A stretch of DNA of 64,000 nt from Pseudomonas fulva NBRC 16637 = DSM 17717. GTDB lineage: Bacteria; Pseudomonadota; Gammaproteobacteria; Pseudomonadales; Pseudomonadaceae. The position numbers and the translations under genes are program-made. The notes under the pieces are model-generated. The model had not been told where the DNA came from and searched no databases. It was given only the letters and a program-made list of their open reading frames with translations. Positions within the stretch are counted from its first letter, which is position 1. Every line of letters starts with the position of its first letter. Location of the stretch: NCBI RefSeq assembly GCF_000730565.1, contig NZ_BBIQ01000016.1, forward strand, positions 50,161 through 114,160, read 5' to 3'. Below are positions 8,308 through 16,106 of this stretch, piece by piece.

Positions 8308-8781
8308 TTATTCTTCGCCCATCTGCGACTGCAGGTAATTTTCGATACCGATCTTGTCGATCAAGCCCAGCTGGGTTTCCAGCCAGTCGATATGCTCTTC
8401 TTCGGACTCCAGAATATCTTCGAGGACGTCACGCGAACCAAAGTCACCCACTGTTTCGCAGTGGGCAATGGCCGCCTTCAGGTCGATCAGGCCTTTCTGC
8501 TCGATTCGCAGGTCGCATTCGAGCATCTCCTTGGTGTGCTCGCCAATCAGCAGCTTGCCCAGGTCCTGAACGTTAGGGATACCTTCGAGAAACAGAATAC
8601 GCTTGATCAATTTGTCAGCGTGCTTCATTTCGTCGATGGATTCTTTGTACTCGTGCTTGCCGAGCTTGTTCAGGCCCCAATCTTCGTACATGCGGGCATG
8701 CAGGAAGTACTGGTTGATTGCGACCAGCTCGTTTCCGAGGATCTTGTTGAGATGCTGGATGACGCTGATGTCGCCTTTCAT
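8308..8781 (-). CDS. bfr: bacterioferritin, heme-binding
   Basis: A 157-residue four-helix-bundle iron-storage subunit (24-mer with heme b between dimers). The ferroxidase ligands E18, E51, H54, E94, E127 and H130 are all in place, and the heme ligand M52 is present, so this is a true bacterioferritin of the BfrB type. I chose the start at 8781 (MKGDISVIQHLNK) because AGGA lies upstream and the family begins there. It is separated from bfd by a terminator and has its own AT-rich promoter region (8850-8900) with a Fur-like motif. Stored iron is released by electrons from the bfd product. Confidence 0.96.
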   Translation of the reverse strand: MKGDISVIQHLNKILGNELVAINQYFLHARMYEDWGLNKLGKHEYKESIDEMKHADKLIKRILFLEGIPNVQDLGKLLIGEHTKEMLECDLRIEQKGLIDLKAAIAHCETVGDFGSRDVLEDILESEEEHIDWLETQLGLIDKIGIENYLQSQMGEE

Positions 8782-8883
8782 TGGGGTTCCTGCCCTGTCG
8801 AAGTGTGCCAATGCAGGGAAGTTTGAGCCTGATGCTCAGGCCTGTCAAACCTAAGTAATTGAATAATAAATGAAAATTAATAG

Positions 8884-8899
8884 GAATAAGAATGTTTGT
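8884..8899 (-). promoter_or_regulatory. Fur-like box in bfr promoter region
   Basis: The 16-mer GAATAAGAATGTTTGT matches the bfd promoter motif at 14 of 16 positions. A weak promoter TTCACA-N17-TAATTT overlaps it on the minus strand. The match to the Fur consensus itself is modest (about 11 of 19), so the call rests on similarity to the bfd site. Confidence 0.4.
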
Positions 8900-8936
8900 G
8901 AACCGCGTTGGCGCGCTAACTTGTTGAATTAAAGCG

Positions 8937-8966
8937 AAAAAAAACCGGACACAGGGTCCGGTTTTT
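8937..8966 (-). terminator. intrinsic terminator of bfd
   Basis: ACCGGAC-ACAGG-GTCCGGT stem (8944-8962); on the minus strand it is followed by a T-run. It lies 14 bases past the bfd stop and separates bfd from bfr. Confidence 0.88.
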
Positions 8967-8979
8967 GTCAATCTGGGTA

Positions 8980-9198
8980 TCAGGCAGTGGTGAATTCTAC
9001 CGGATAGGGCAGGGCGGCCTGGCTGACCTGAAGTTTGGTCAGTGTCTCGCGCACCACTTCCTTGGCCAGGCAAGCGCACTTGCCACACTGGCTGGCGACA
9101 TTGGTGGCGGCTCGGACTTCCTTGTAGCTGCAGCATCCTTCATAGATCGCATCGCGGATCTGTCCGTCGGTGACGCCGACACAAAGACACACATACAT
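8980..9198 (-). CDS. bfd: bacterioferritin-associated ferredoxin
   Basis: A 72-residue [2Fe-2S] ferredoxin of the Fer2_BFD family; it docks on bacterioferritin and reduces the ferric core to mobilise iron. The four ligands C4, C6, C38 and C41 (MYVCLC and QCGKC) are visible. The start is ambiguous: an ATG at 9210 adds four residues (MVSP), but family members begin with MYVCLC, and neither start has a strong ribosome site. The promoter contains a Fur box, as expected of a gene induced by iron starvation. Confidence 0.93.
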   Translation of the reverse strand: MYVCLCVGVTDGQIRDAIYEGCCSYKEVRAATNVASQCGKCACLAKEVVRETLTKLQVSQAALPYPVEFTTA

Positions 9199-9233
9199 AG
9201 GGCTGACCATCGCTGGCGGGTTCGATGGGTTGG

Positions 9234-9262
9234 AGCTTAATGTGAATGAGAATGCTTGTCAA
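9234..9262 (-). promoter_or_regulatory. bfd promoter with Fur box
   Basis: The minus strand reads TTGACA (9257-9262), a 17-base spacer, then TAAGCT (9234-9239). The stretch GTGAATGAGAATGCTTGTC (9242-9260) inside it agrees with the 19-base Fur consensus at 14 positions, so Fur-Fe(II) would occupy the spacer. Confidence 0.7.
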
Positions 9263-9417
9263 AGTGGTTTCAGAAGGCATTCGGCCCGGCTGACCAGCGG
9301 TCGTACGCTCAGCATTCGGCCTGCCATCGTAACCTGTGTATGATGGTCAACCTTTGCTGCATGTCGGGTCGGCGACTCGGCCTGGCAATGGTTCTTCACT
9401 CACATCAGGAGATAACA

Positions 9418-10020
9418 ATGAGCGTACTCGTTGGCAAGAAAGCCCCCGATTTCACCGTACCTGCCGTACTGGGCAGCGGCGAGATCGTCGACAGCTTCAA
9501 CCTGGCCTCGGCCATCAAGGGCAAGTACGGCCTGGTGTTCTTCTACCCGCTGGACTTCACCTTCGTTTGCCCGTCCGAGCTGATTGCCCTGGACAACCGC
9601 ATTCCTGACTTCCAGGCGCGCAACGTAGAAGTGATCGGCGTATCGATCGACTCGCACTTCACCCACAACGCATGGCGCAACACCCCCGTCAACAATGGCG
9701 GCATCGGCCCGGTCAAGTACACCCTGGCTGCCGACATGACCCACGAAATCTGCAAGGCCTACGACGTGGAGTCCGAAGGCGGCGTGGCCTTCCGTGGCGC
9801 CTTCCTGATCGACACCAACGGTGTCGTGCGCTCGCAGATCATCAACGATCTGCCGCTGGGCCGTAACATGGACGAGCTGCTGCGCCTGGTCGACGCCCTG
9901 CAGTTCCACGAAGAGCACGGCGAAGTCTGCCCTGCCAACTGGAAAAAAGGCGACAAGGGCATGAACGCATCGCCAGAAGGCGTTGCTGCCTACCTGAGCG
10001 AGAACGCCGGCAAGCTGTAA
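9418..10020 (+). CDS. typical 2-Cys peroxiredoxin (AhpC/TSA, Prx1 class)
   Basis: A 200-residue thiol peroxidase reducing H2O2 and alkyl hydroperoxides. The peroxidatic cysteine C51 is in DFTFVCPSE and the resolving cysteine C171 in EVCPANW, the two-cysteine arrangement of Prx1-class enzymes. The C-terminal tail after CPANW is long and ends ...AYLSENAGKL. I chose ATG 9418, five bases behind an AGGAGA ribosome site. It is monocistronic and ends in a strong terminator. The placement beside iron-storage genes fits protection from iron-driven peroxide chemistry. The reductant (thioredoxin or AhpF) cannot be told from sequence. Confidence 0.94.
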   Translation: MSVLVGKKAPDFTVPAVLGSGEIVDSFNLASAIKGKYGLVFFYPLDFTFVCPSELIALDNRIPDFQARNVEVIGVSIDSHFTHNAWRNTPVNNGGIGPVKYTLAADMTHEICKAYDVESEGGVAFRGAFLIDTNGVVRSQIINDLPLGRNMDELLRLVDALQFHEEHGEVCPANWKKGDKGMNASPEGVAAYLSENAGKL

Positions 10021-10035
10021 GCCCGCGTCGCGCAC

Positions 10036-10067
10036 AAAAAAACCGGCCCTCATGGCCGGTTTTTTTT
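10036..10067 (+). terminator. intrinsic terminator of peroxiredoxin gene
   Basis: AACCGGCC / GGCCGGTT stem (10041-10061) with an upstream A-run and eight T residues downstream; also usable for rnt readthrough on the other strand. Confidence 0.9.
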
Positions 10068-10108
10068 GGCCAGCCGCATGGGGCTGACCTGAACCTGGAA
10101 CGCGCGGA

Positions 10109-10777
10109 TCAATCCTGGCGCCAGCCGCCCATGTCTTTCCAGCGATTGACGATACCGCAGAACAGCTCAGCCGTTTTTTCGGTGTCGTAGCGCGCCGAGT
10201 GGGCCTCGCGACCATCGAAATCGATGTCGGCGCTCTGGCAGGCGCGAGCCAGTACGGTTTGCCCATAAGCGAGCCCTGCCAGGGTGGCCGTGTCGAAGCT
10301 TGAGAACGGGTGGAACGGGTTACGCTTGAGGTCGTTGCGCGCTACCGCCGCGTTGAGGAAACCCAAATCGAAACTGCTGTTGTGGCCCACCAGAATGGCG
10401 CGCTTGCAGCCATTGGCCTTGAGCGCCTTGCGGATGCCTCGGAAGATATCCGTCAGGGCCGTTTCCTCGCTTACTGCCATGCGCAACGGATGGTCGAGCT
10501 TGATGCCGGTGAACTCCAGCGCGGCAGCCTCGATGTTGGCGCCTTCGAAGGGCTCCACCCGGTGAAAATAGGTATGTTCGGGGAACAGGAAACCCTTTTC
10601 GTCCATGCCAATGGTGACGGCAGCAATTTCCAGCAAGGCGTCAGTGGCGCTGTTGAAGCCGCCAGTCTCCACATCCACCACCACTGGCAGGTAACCCCGG
10701 AAGCGTTCTGCCATAGGATGGCGGTGACCACCGCTGCCGGAGGATTCAAGTTCGTCTTCGTACAGGTCTTCGCTCAC
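10109..10777 (-). CDS. rnt: ribonuclease T
   Basis: A DEDDh-family 3'-5' exonuclease that trims tRNA 3' ends and matures small stable RNAs. Exo I PVVVDVETGGFNS (about residues 31-43), Exo II VGHNSSFDLGFLNA and Exo III AHSARYDTEKTAELF with the catalytic His are visible. The 222 residues fit the family. An N-terminal acidic, Gly/Ser-rich leader precedes the fold. The ATG overlaps the pyrC stop by four bases (ATGA), so the pair is translationally coupled. Confidence 0.95.
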   Translation of the reverse strand: MSEDLYEDELESSGSGGHRHPMAERFRGYLPVVVDVETGGFNSATDALLEIAAVTIGMDEKGFLFPEHTYFHRVEPFEGANIEAAALEFTGIKLDHPLRMAVSEETALTDIFRGIRKALKANGCKRAILVGHNSSFDLGFLNAAVARNDLKRNPFHPFSSFDTATLAGLAYGQTVLARACQSADIDFDGREAHSARYDTEKTAELFCGIVNRWKDMGGWRQD

Positions 10778-11820
10778 GCGTGTTCCTCCAGCAGGCGCCA
10801 GCGCAGTGTTTCCCCGGCGCGCAGCGGGATCACGGTTTGCTCACCGAAGGGCAGGCTCTCTGGGGCCGTCCACTGATCACGAACCAGGGTGATGGTGTCG
10901 GTGTTGGCCGGCAGGCCGTAGAACGCAGGGCCGTGCAGGCTGGCAAAGCCTTCGAGCTTGTCCAGCGCGTTGCGTTGTTCGAACGCCTCTGCATAGAGTT
11001 CGATGGCCGCGTACGCGGTATAGCAGCCAGCGCACCCACACGCCGCTTCCTTGGCGTGGCGGGCGTGGGGAGCCGAGTCGGTGCCGAGGAAGAATTTCGG
11101 GTTACCGCTGGTGGCGGCGTCGAGCAACGCCACCTGATGCGTGTTGCGCTTGAGAATGGGCAGGCAATAGAAATGGGGTCGTATTCCGCCCACCAGCATA
11201 TGGTTGCGGTTGTACAGCAAGTGCTGCGCCGTGATGGTGGCGCCAACGTTGGCCGAAGCTTCGGTCACGAACTGGGCCGCATCGCTGGTGGTAATGTGCT
11301 CGAAGACTACCTTGAGCGTGGGGAAACGCTCGACCAGACGGCGCATGTGCTCATCGATGAAGCGCTTTTCACGGTCGAACACGTCGATCTCGCTGCGCGT
11401 GACTTCGCCGTGCACCAGCAACGGCATGCCGACTTCAGCCAGCGCCTCGATAGCGGGGAAGATGTTGTCGATGCTGGTCACACCAGAATCGGAATTGGTG
11501 GTGGCGCCTGCCGGGTAGAGCTTGGCGGCATGCACGATACCGCTGGCCTTGGCATCTCGGATGTCTTGCGCGCTGGTGCGGTCGGTGAGATACAGCACCA
11601 TCAACGGCTCAAACCGACTGCCAGCCGGGCGAGCAGCCAGGATACGGTCACGATAGGCCCCGGCTTCGGCGGCATTGCGCACCGGCGGCACCAGGTTGGG
11701 CATGATGATGGCACGGGCGAAAGTGCGCGCCACATCACCAACGGTGTGGGGCAGGACGGCACCATCACGCAGATGGATGTGCCAGTCGTCGGGGCGCAGG
11801 AGGGTCAGGCGATCGGACAT
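10774..11820 (-). CDS. pyrC: dihydroorotase (class II)
   Basis: A 348-residue amidohydrolase that cyclises carbamoyl aspartate to dihydroorotate in pyrimidine synthesis. The zinc-binding DDWHIHLRDG is at residues 10-19. The lysine for carbamylation lies in the region of AAKLYPAGATTNSDSG, metal histidines follow in VHGEVT and EHITT, and the aspartate in GTDSAPHA. I chose 11820 (MSDRLTLLRPDD) as the family start over an ATG nine codons earlier. It leads the pyrC-rnt unit and is divergent from motY. Confidence 0.96.
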   Translation of the reverse strand: MSDRLTLLRPDDWHIHLRDGAVLPHTVGDVARTFARAIIMPNLVPPVRNAAEAGAYRDRILAARPAGSRFEPLMVLYLTDRTSAQDIRDAKASGIVHAAKLYPAGATTNSDSGVTSIDNIFPAIEALAEVGMPLLVHGEVTRSEIDVFDREKRFIDEHMRRLVERFPTLKVVFEHITTSDAAQFVTEASANVGATITAQHLLYNRNHMLVGGIRPHFYCLPILKRNTHQVALLDAATSGNPKFFLGTDSAPHARHAKEAACGCAGCYTAYAAIELYAEAFEQRNALDKLEGFASLHGPAFYGLPANTDTITLVRDQWTAPESLPFGEQTVIPLRAGETLRWRLLEEHA

Positions 11821-11949
11821 TGAGGATTCCAGGCGGGTCGAACTCAAGCCGCAATGCTACCGGAAAAGCCCCTCCAGAGCACAGGTATCAAGTTTTCCCG
11901 CGACTGCCCGATAGCGTAAAGGTGAGTGTCGAATTATGTGGAGCCCGCC

Positions 11950-12915
11950 GTGCGCCAGCGTTACCTAGCCTTGTTTATCGTGTTTGCCAGCTTGCCGGCC
12001 GGCGCGTTGACGTTTCAGACGCGCATGGAAAGCATTGCCTGGACGGTGGAGGGCGACGCGTTCGAATGCCGGCTGACCCAGCCGATAGACGGTTTCGGAA
12101 GCGGCGAATTCGTGCGTCGTGCCGGTGAGCAACCGGTGTTTCGCCTGCGCTCACAGACCAATGCGCTCGGCGCCGGCGGTGCCACCTTGCTGGCGGCAGC
12201 AGCACCCTGGCAACCTGGGCGCGGGGACATCAACCTGGGCAATGTGCGCATGGCGCGCACCGGCGTGCTGTTCAACTCATCCCAAGGCCAGGCCAGTCGG
12301 TTGATCAATGGCCTGCTCGATGGCCGCAGCGCCGTGGTGCGCAATTACACCGGGGAGGGGGGCAGGGCAATGGAAGTGCGCGTACTGCCGGTCAGTTTCG
12401 CCAAGGCCTACAGCGACTACCAGGCCTGCGCCAGCAAGCTGCTGCCCATGAACTACGACCAGGTACGCCAGACCCAGGTGGGCTTCCCGGGTGGCGGCAT
12501 CGTGCTGGATCAGGCTGCCAAGGCCCGACTGGATGTGCTGCTTGAGTACATGAAGGCCGACCCCAGCGTCAATCAGGTGGCCTTGGACGGGCATTCCGAC
12601 AACAGCGGCAACCGGTTGACCAACCGCGACGTGTCCCGCCGGCGAGCCCTGGCGGTCGCCGATTACCTCATGGCCCACGGCGTGCCTGAAAGTCAGATAA
12701 CCGTGCGTTTCCACGGCGAGCGTTACCCGCTGGCCAAGAACAACAACGCCGGCAATCGGGCCCGTAACCGGCGGGTCAACATCGAGCTAGAGCGAGGCCC
12801 TGTCCAGGCGCAGCTCACACAAAAGGTCGCCGAGGCGCCCGCTGCTCCCGCTGCTCCCGCGCAGGCTGCGGGTACCACGACGCCGGCCCAAGGCAAACCC
12901 GCCATGGCCAAGTAG
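11950..12915 (+). CDS. motY: sodium-type flagellar protein MotY
   Basis: A periplasmic stator-anchoring protein with an N-terminal MotY domain and a C-terminal OmpA/Pal peptidoglycan-binding domain (VALDGHSDNSGNRLTNRDVSRRRA region, about residues 213-290). I prefer the GTG at 11950: TGGAG lies six bases upstream and the product then opens with a clean signal peptide (VRQRYLALFIVFASLPAGA). GTG codons at 11926 and 11938 are alternatives. Two cysteines (FECRL, YQACASK) match the disulfide known in Vibrio MotY. The tail is Ala/Pro-rich. The order pyrC-motY-argG also occurs, from memory, in P. aeruginosa (PA3527-PA3525), far from the flagellar cluster. Confidence 0.88.
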   Translation: MRQRYLALFIVFASLPAGALTFQTRMESIAWTVEGDAFECRLTQPIDGFGSGEFVRRAGEQPVFRLRSQTNALGAGGATLLAAAAPWQPGRGDINLGNVRMARTGVLFNSSQGQASRLINGLLDGRSAVVRNYTGEGGRAMEVRVLPVSFAKAYSDYQACASKLLPMNYDQVRQTQVGFPGGGIVLDQAAKARLDVLLEYMKADPSVNQVALDGHSDNSGNRLTNRDVSRRRALAVADYLMAHGVPESQITVRFHGERYPLAKNNNAGNRARNRRVNIELERGPVQAQLTQKVAEAPAAPAAPAQAAGTTTPAQGKPAMAK

Positions 12916-12940
12916 CGGCCGTCGCGCCATCGACAATTCT

Positions 12941-12977
12941 TGTCGCTTTGTCGTCAGAAGCTGTCGCGCCTCTATAA
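12941..12977. promoter_or_regulatory. argG promoter region with tandem ArgR half-sites
   Basis: TGTCGC-N8-CA (12941-12956), five bases, then TGTCGC-N8-AA (12962-12977): two half-sites at the exact 21-base period of Pseudomonas ArgR operators. The second overlaps a TATAAA (-10 like, 12973-12978), 60 bases before the argG start. Confidence 0.72.
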
Positions 12978-13036
12978 ATTGAGCCTCAACGCCGTTAGAA
13001 TCGGGCCTTTTCCGTACAACCCCGTGGAGTGATGGC

Positions 13037-14254
13037 ATGGCGGACGTAAAAAAGGTCGTACTGGCGTATTCCGGCGGCCTTGATACTTCGGTGATTCTCA
13101 AGTGGCTGCAAGATACCTACAACTGCGAAGTGGTGACGTTCACCGCCGACCTGGGGCAGGGCGAAGAGGTCGAGCCGGCGCGCGCCAAGGCTCAGGCAAT
13201 GGGCGTCAAAGAGATCTACATCGACGACCTGCGCGAAGAATTCGTGCGTGATTTCGTGTTCCCGATGTTCCGCGCCAACACCGTATATGAAGGCGAGTAC
13301 CTGCTGGGTACTTCCATCGCCCGTCCGCTGATCGCCAAGCGTCTGATCGAAATCGCCAACGAAACCGGTGCCGACGCCATCTCCCACGGCGCTACCGGCA
13401 AAGGCAACGACCAGGTTCGGTTCGAACTGGGCGCTTATGCCCTCAAGCCTGGCGTCAAGGTCATCGCGCCATGGCGTGAATGGGACCTGCTCTCGCGCGA
13501 GAAGCTGATGGACTACGCCGAGAAGCACGGTATCCCGATCGAGCGTCATGGCAAGAAGAAGTCCCCTTACTCGATGGACGCCAACCTGCTGCACATCTCC
13601 TATGAAGGCGGTGTGCTGGAAGATACCTGGACCGAGCACGAAGAAGACATGTGGCGCTGGAGCGTTTCGCCCGAAAACGCCCCGGACCAGGCAACCTACC
13701 TGGAACTGACCTACCGCAACGGCGACATCGTCGCGATCGACGGTGTAGAGAAGAGCCCGGCCACTGTCCTGGCTGATTTGAACCGCATCGGCGGCGCCAA
13801 CGGCATCGGTCGACTGGACATCGTCGAAAACCGCTACGTGGGCATGAAATCGCGTGGCTGCTACGAAACCCCTGGCGGCACCATCATGCTCAGGGCGCAC
13901 CGCGCCATCGAGTCGATCACCCTGGACCGCGAAGTCGCTCACCTCAAAGACGAGCTGATGCCCAAGTACGCCAGCCTGATCTACACCGGTTACTGGTGGA
14001 GCCCGGAGCGCGTCATGCTCCAGCAGATGATCGACGCCTCCCAGGTCAATGTGAACGGTGTCGTGCGTCTGAAGCTCTACAAGGGCAACGTTACCGTAGT
14101 CGGCCGCAAGTCCGACGACTCGCTGTTCGATGCCAACATCGCCACCTTCGAAGAAGACGGCGGTGCCTACAACCAGGAAGACGCGGCGGGCTTCATCAAG
14201 CTCAATGCGCTGCGTATGCGCATCGCTGCGAACAAGGGCCGTTCGTTGCTCTGA
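13037..14254 (+). CDS. argG: argininosuccinate synthase
   Basis: Joins citrulline and aspartate with ATP hydrolysis to AMP. The N-terminal PP-loop VVLAYSGGLDTSV (residues 7-19) and the conserved SHGATGKGNDQVRFEL (about residues 116-131) are visible. The 405 residues fit the bacterial enzyme. GTGGAG lies upstream of ATG. It is the second arginine-pathway gene in the window; argF is 7.5 kb away, and both carry ArgR half-sites. Ends in an intrinsic terminator. Confidence 0.97.
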   Translation: MADVKKVVLAYSGGLDTSVILKWLQDTYNCEVVTFTADLGQGEEVEPARAKAQAMGVKEIYIDDLREEFVRDFVFPMFRANTVYEGEYLLGTSIARPLIAKRLIEIANETGADAISHGATGKGNDQVRFELGAYALKPGVKVIAPWREWDLLSREKLMDYAEKHGIPIERHGKKKSPYSMDANLLHISYEGGVLEDTWTEHEEDMWRWSVSPENAPDQATYLELTYRNGDIVAIDGVEKSPATVLADLNRIGGANGIGRLDIVENRYVGMKSRGCYETPGGTIMLRAHRAIESITLDREVAHLKDELMPKYASLIYTGYWWSPERVMLQQMIDASQVNVNGVVRLKLYKGNVTVVGRKSDDSLFDANIATFEEDGGAYNQEDAAGFIKLNALRMRIAANKGRSLL

Positions 14255-14275
14255 TGCAGCAAGCCGCTCTGCAAG

Positions 14276-14300
14276 AACCCGGCCTAGTGCCGGGTTTTTT
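14276..14300 (+). terminator. intrinsic terminator of argG
   Basis: AACCCGGC-CTAGT-GCCGGGTT stem (14276-14296) followed by T residues, 21 bases after the argG stop. Confidence 0.9.
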
Positions 14301-14304
14301 GTCT

Positions 14305-14757
14305 TTACTCCAGCGGGCTGACTGAAAGCCGGACACACTGGCCCCTCGGCACATTGCAGAACTGCCAGGTGCGAGCCGGCTCAGGCGCTTGTGCGAGCGC
14401 TTGCAACAACTCCTTTTCCATCAACTGACTTGCCTCTGGCCCGCTGAACATGAAGGTCATCGGCTCCCCATGCGCGATTGCGCTTGGCGTGGTCGTGGAG
14501 GTGATCTTGCGGGCACTCTGCGCACTGTCCACAGCTTCAGTGCGCGATCCAGCAGGCGTATAGAAGGACTTGTAATTGAAGTTCAGCGTCAGGAAGAACA
14601 AAGCGGTCAGAAAGAAGGGAAAACCAACCAGGAACCACGTGTAAAGCGTCTGGCTGGCTTCGCTGAGAAAAGGCAAGGTAGCCAGGGCGGAGGCTTCGAT
14701 TATCCCAGCAAAGATGGCGACAATTGTCAGCGGAGCAACGGGTTGTGCTTGATTCAT
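14305..14757 (-). CDS. hypothetical two-TM membrane protein
   Basis: I do not recognise the family. The 150-residue product has two hydrophobic helices (about residues 9-30 and 38-59: VAIFAGIIEASALATLPFL and LYTWFLVGFPFFLTALFFL) followed by an approximately 90-residue hydrophilic domain with two cysteines near the C terminus (FCNVPRGQC). GGAGAAGG precedes the start, giving good ribosome-site support. It converges on argG and may use the argG terminator hairpin from the other side. Confidence 0.75.
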   Translation of the reverse strand: MNQAQPVAPLTIVAIFAGIIEASALATLPFLSEASQTLYTWFLVGFPFFLTALFFLTLNFNYKSFYTPAGSRTEAVDSAQSARKITSTTTPSAIAHGEPMTFMFSGPEASQLMEKELLQALAQAPEPARTWQFCNVPRGQCVRLSVSPLE

Positions 14758-14846
14758 GGGCCTTCTCCTGCGCTTTCGTTACATCTATAGCCTAGGATCT
14801 TGCTCAGCTAAACCCTGCACTGTTTCCATGCCGCGGCTGCGCCTGG

Positions 14847-15038
14847 CTAGCGTTCGAAGCTTAATGAAAACCGTTGTCCGCGGTTGATGTGAAAGTTTCG
14901 GGAATTGTCCTCCCGGGGAGTGTTATCCGCTTTTTTATAATTAGCTTGTAACAACTCTTCATATTGTGTGTAGGAAACTTCCGTAAGTTTAGTAATCCGT
15001 GTCTGTACGTCCGTTTCTAGGCGAAAACGCCGCGCCAT
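14847..15038 (-). CDS. small hypothetical protein (63 aa)
   Basis: A short open frame MARRFRLETDVQTRI... rich in charged and polar residues, with no membrane segment or known domain. GAGAAG lies eight bases before the ATG. Base composition here (14840-15060) is visibly more AT-rich than the neighbours, and the frame diverges from the response regulator gene at 15096. Either a real strain-specific small protein or chance coding in a regulatory gap. Confidence 0.4.
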   Translation of the reverse strand: MARRFRLETDVQTRITKLTEVSYTQYEELLQANYKKADNTPREDNSRNFHINRGQRFSLSFER

Positions 15039-15095
15039 GAGTTCTTCTCTCGGTTATCGTAGCCTGCCAATGCAATAGCAATGAATGGATATCGC

Positions 15096-15719
15096 ATGAA
15101 CAAAGTGCTTATCGTGGATGATCACCCTGTGATACGTCTGGCCGTACGCATGCTGATGGAGCGGCATGGGTACGATGTCGTCGCTGAAACGGACAACGGA
15201 GTGGCCGCGCTGCAACTGACTCGGCAACATCTTCCCGATATCGTCGTGCTGGACATCGGCATACCCAAGCTCGACGGCCTCGAAGTCATCGGCCGCATGG
15301 CCAGTTCCAGCCCCTGCAGCAAAGTGCTCGTACTGACCTCCCAGGCACCCGGCAACTTCTCGATGCGGTGCATGCAGGCAGGGGCGGCAGGGTACGTGTG
15401 CAAGCAACAGGAACTGACCGAACTGCTCAGCGCGATCAAAGCCGTGCTATCGGGCTATAGCTACTTTCCCAACCAGGCGCTGCACGCCTCGCGAGGGCGC
15501 AGCGGCGGCAGTGAAGCGGAAATGGTCAATCGCCTTTCGGCAAGGGAGATGACGGTGCTTCAGCAATTGGCGCGGGGCCGTTCGAACAAGGAAATCGCCG
15601 ACAGCATGTACTTGAGCAACAAGACGGTCAGTACCTACAAGTCTCGGCTGCTGCTCAAGCTAAACGCTCGGTCATTGGTGGACCTGATCGAGCTGGCGCA
15701 GCGACAGGGGTTGAACTGA
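15096..15719 (+). CDS. orphan LuxR/NarL-family response regulator
   Basis: A 207-residue two-domain regulator. The receiver domain (1-120) has acidic pair D8-D9 and phosphoacceptor D53 (IVVLDIGIPKLDG). The LuxR-type helix-turn-helix spans about 140-200 (LSAREMTVLQQLARGRSNKEIADSMYLSNKTVSTYK in part). I chose the ATG at 15096 (MNKVLIVDDHP), with GGAT upstream, over one five codons earlier. No histidine kinase gene is adjacent, so its phosphodonor and targets are unknown. BvgA/FimZ-type regulators look similar. Confidence 0.9.
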   Translation: MNKVLIVDDHPVIRLAVRMLMERHGYDVVAETDNGVAALQLTRQHLPDIVVLDIGIPKLDGLEVIGRMASSSPCSKVLVLTSQAPGNFSMRCMQAGAAGYVCKQQELTELLSAIKAVLSGYSYFPNQALHASRGRSGGSEAEMVNRLSAREMTVLQQLARGRSNKEIADSMYLSNKTVSTYKSRLLLKLNARSLVDLIELAQRQGLN

Positions 15720-15827
15720 TGGTATGCAGAGCCTCCTCCAGGGGAGCTCTGCGCCGAATTCGAGGCCCTGAACGGCGCAGTCAGGGGAGGGAACGGGGCC
15801 ATCGAAGGCCCGCCAGCGACCACCTCC

Positions 15828-16004
15828 CTAGAGGTCGTAATCGAAATCGGCCAGTTGCTTTTGCAATCGACGTTCTTCCAGCAGATTGTCGATGGTGCGA
15901 CGCTTGCTCAAATTGGTTTTCGCCGGTTCCACGTGCGGCTCGACCTCTTCTTCAGCTGTCACAAAATCATCTTCAATCGCGAGGTCGTCTTTATCAGTGC
16001 TCAT
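15828..16004 (-). CDS. PA3496-family small protein (putative envelope integrity)
   Basis: A 58-residue, strongly acidic protein (MSTDKDDLAIEDDFVTAEEE...) with a basic C-terminal helix segment NLLEERRLQKQLADFDYDL. I chose ATG 16004 over one eight codons upstream. From memory, P. aeruginosa PA3496 sits beside nth (PA3495) and resembles this; the function is essentially unknown. It lies 102 bases downstream of nth on the same strand. Confidence 0.75.
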   Translation of the reverse strand: MSTDKDDLAIEDDFVTAEEEVEPHVEPAKTNLSKRRTIDNLLEERRLQKQLADFDYDL

Positions 16005-16106
16005 GAGTCGCTCCACGGCAAGGGCCAATGGCCGACCTTATAACCATAAAGTGAGCGCTGGTAAAAAAGATTTTTTCAATCGAAGCGCAGTGTTTTTACT
16101 ATTGCT

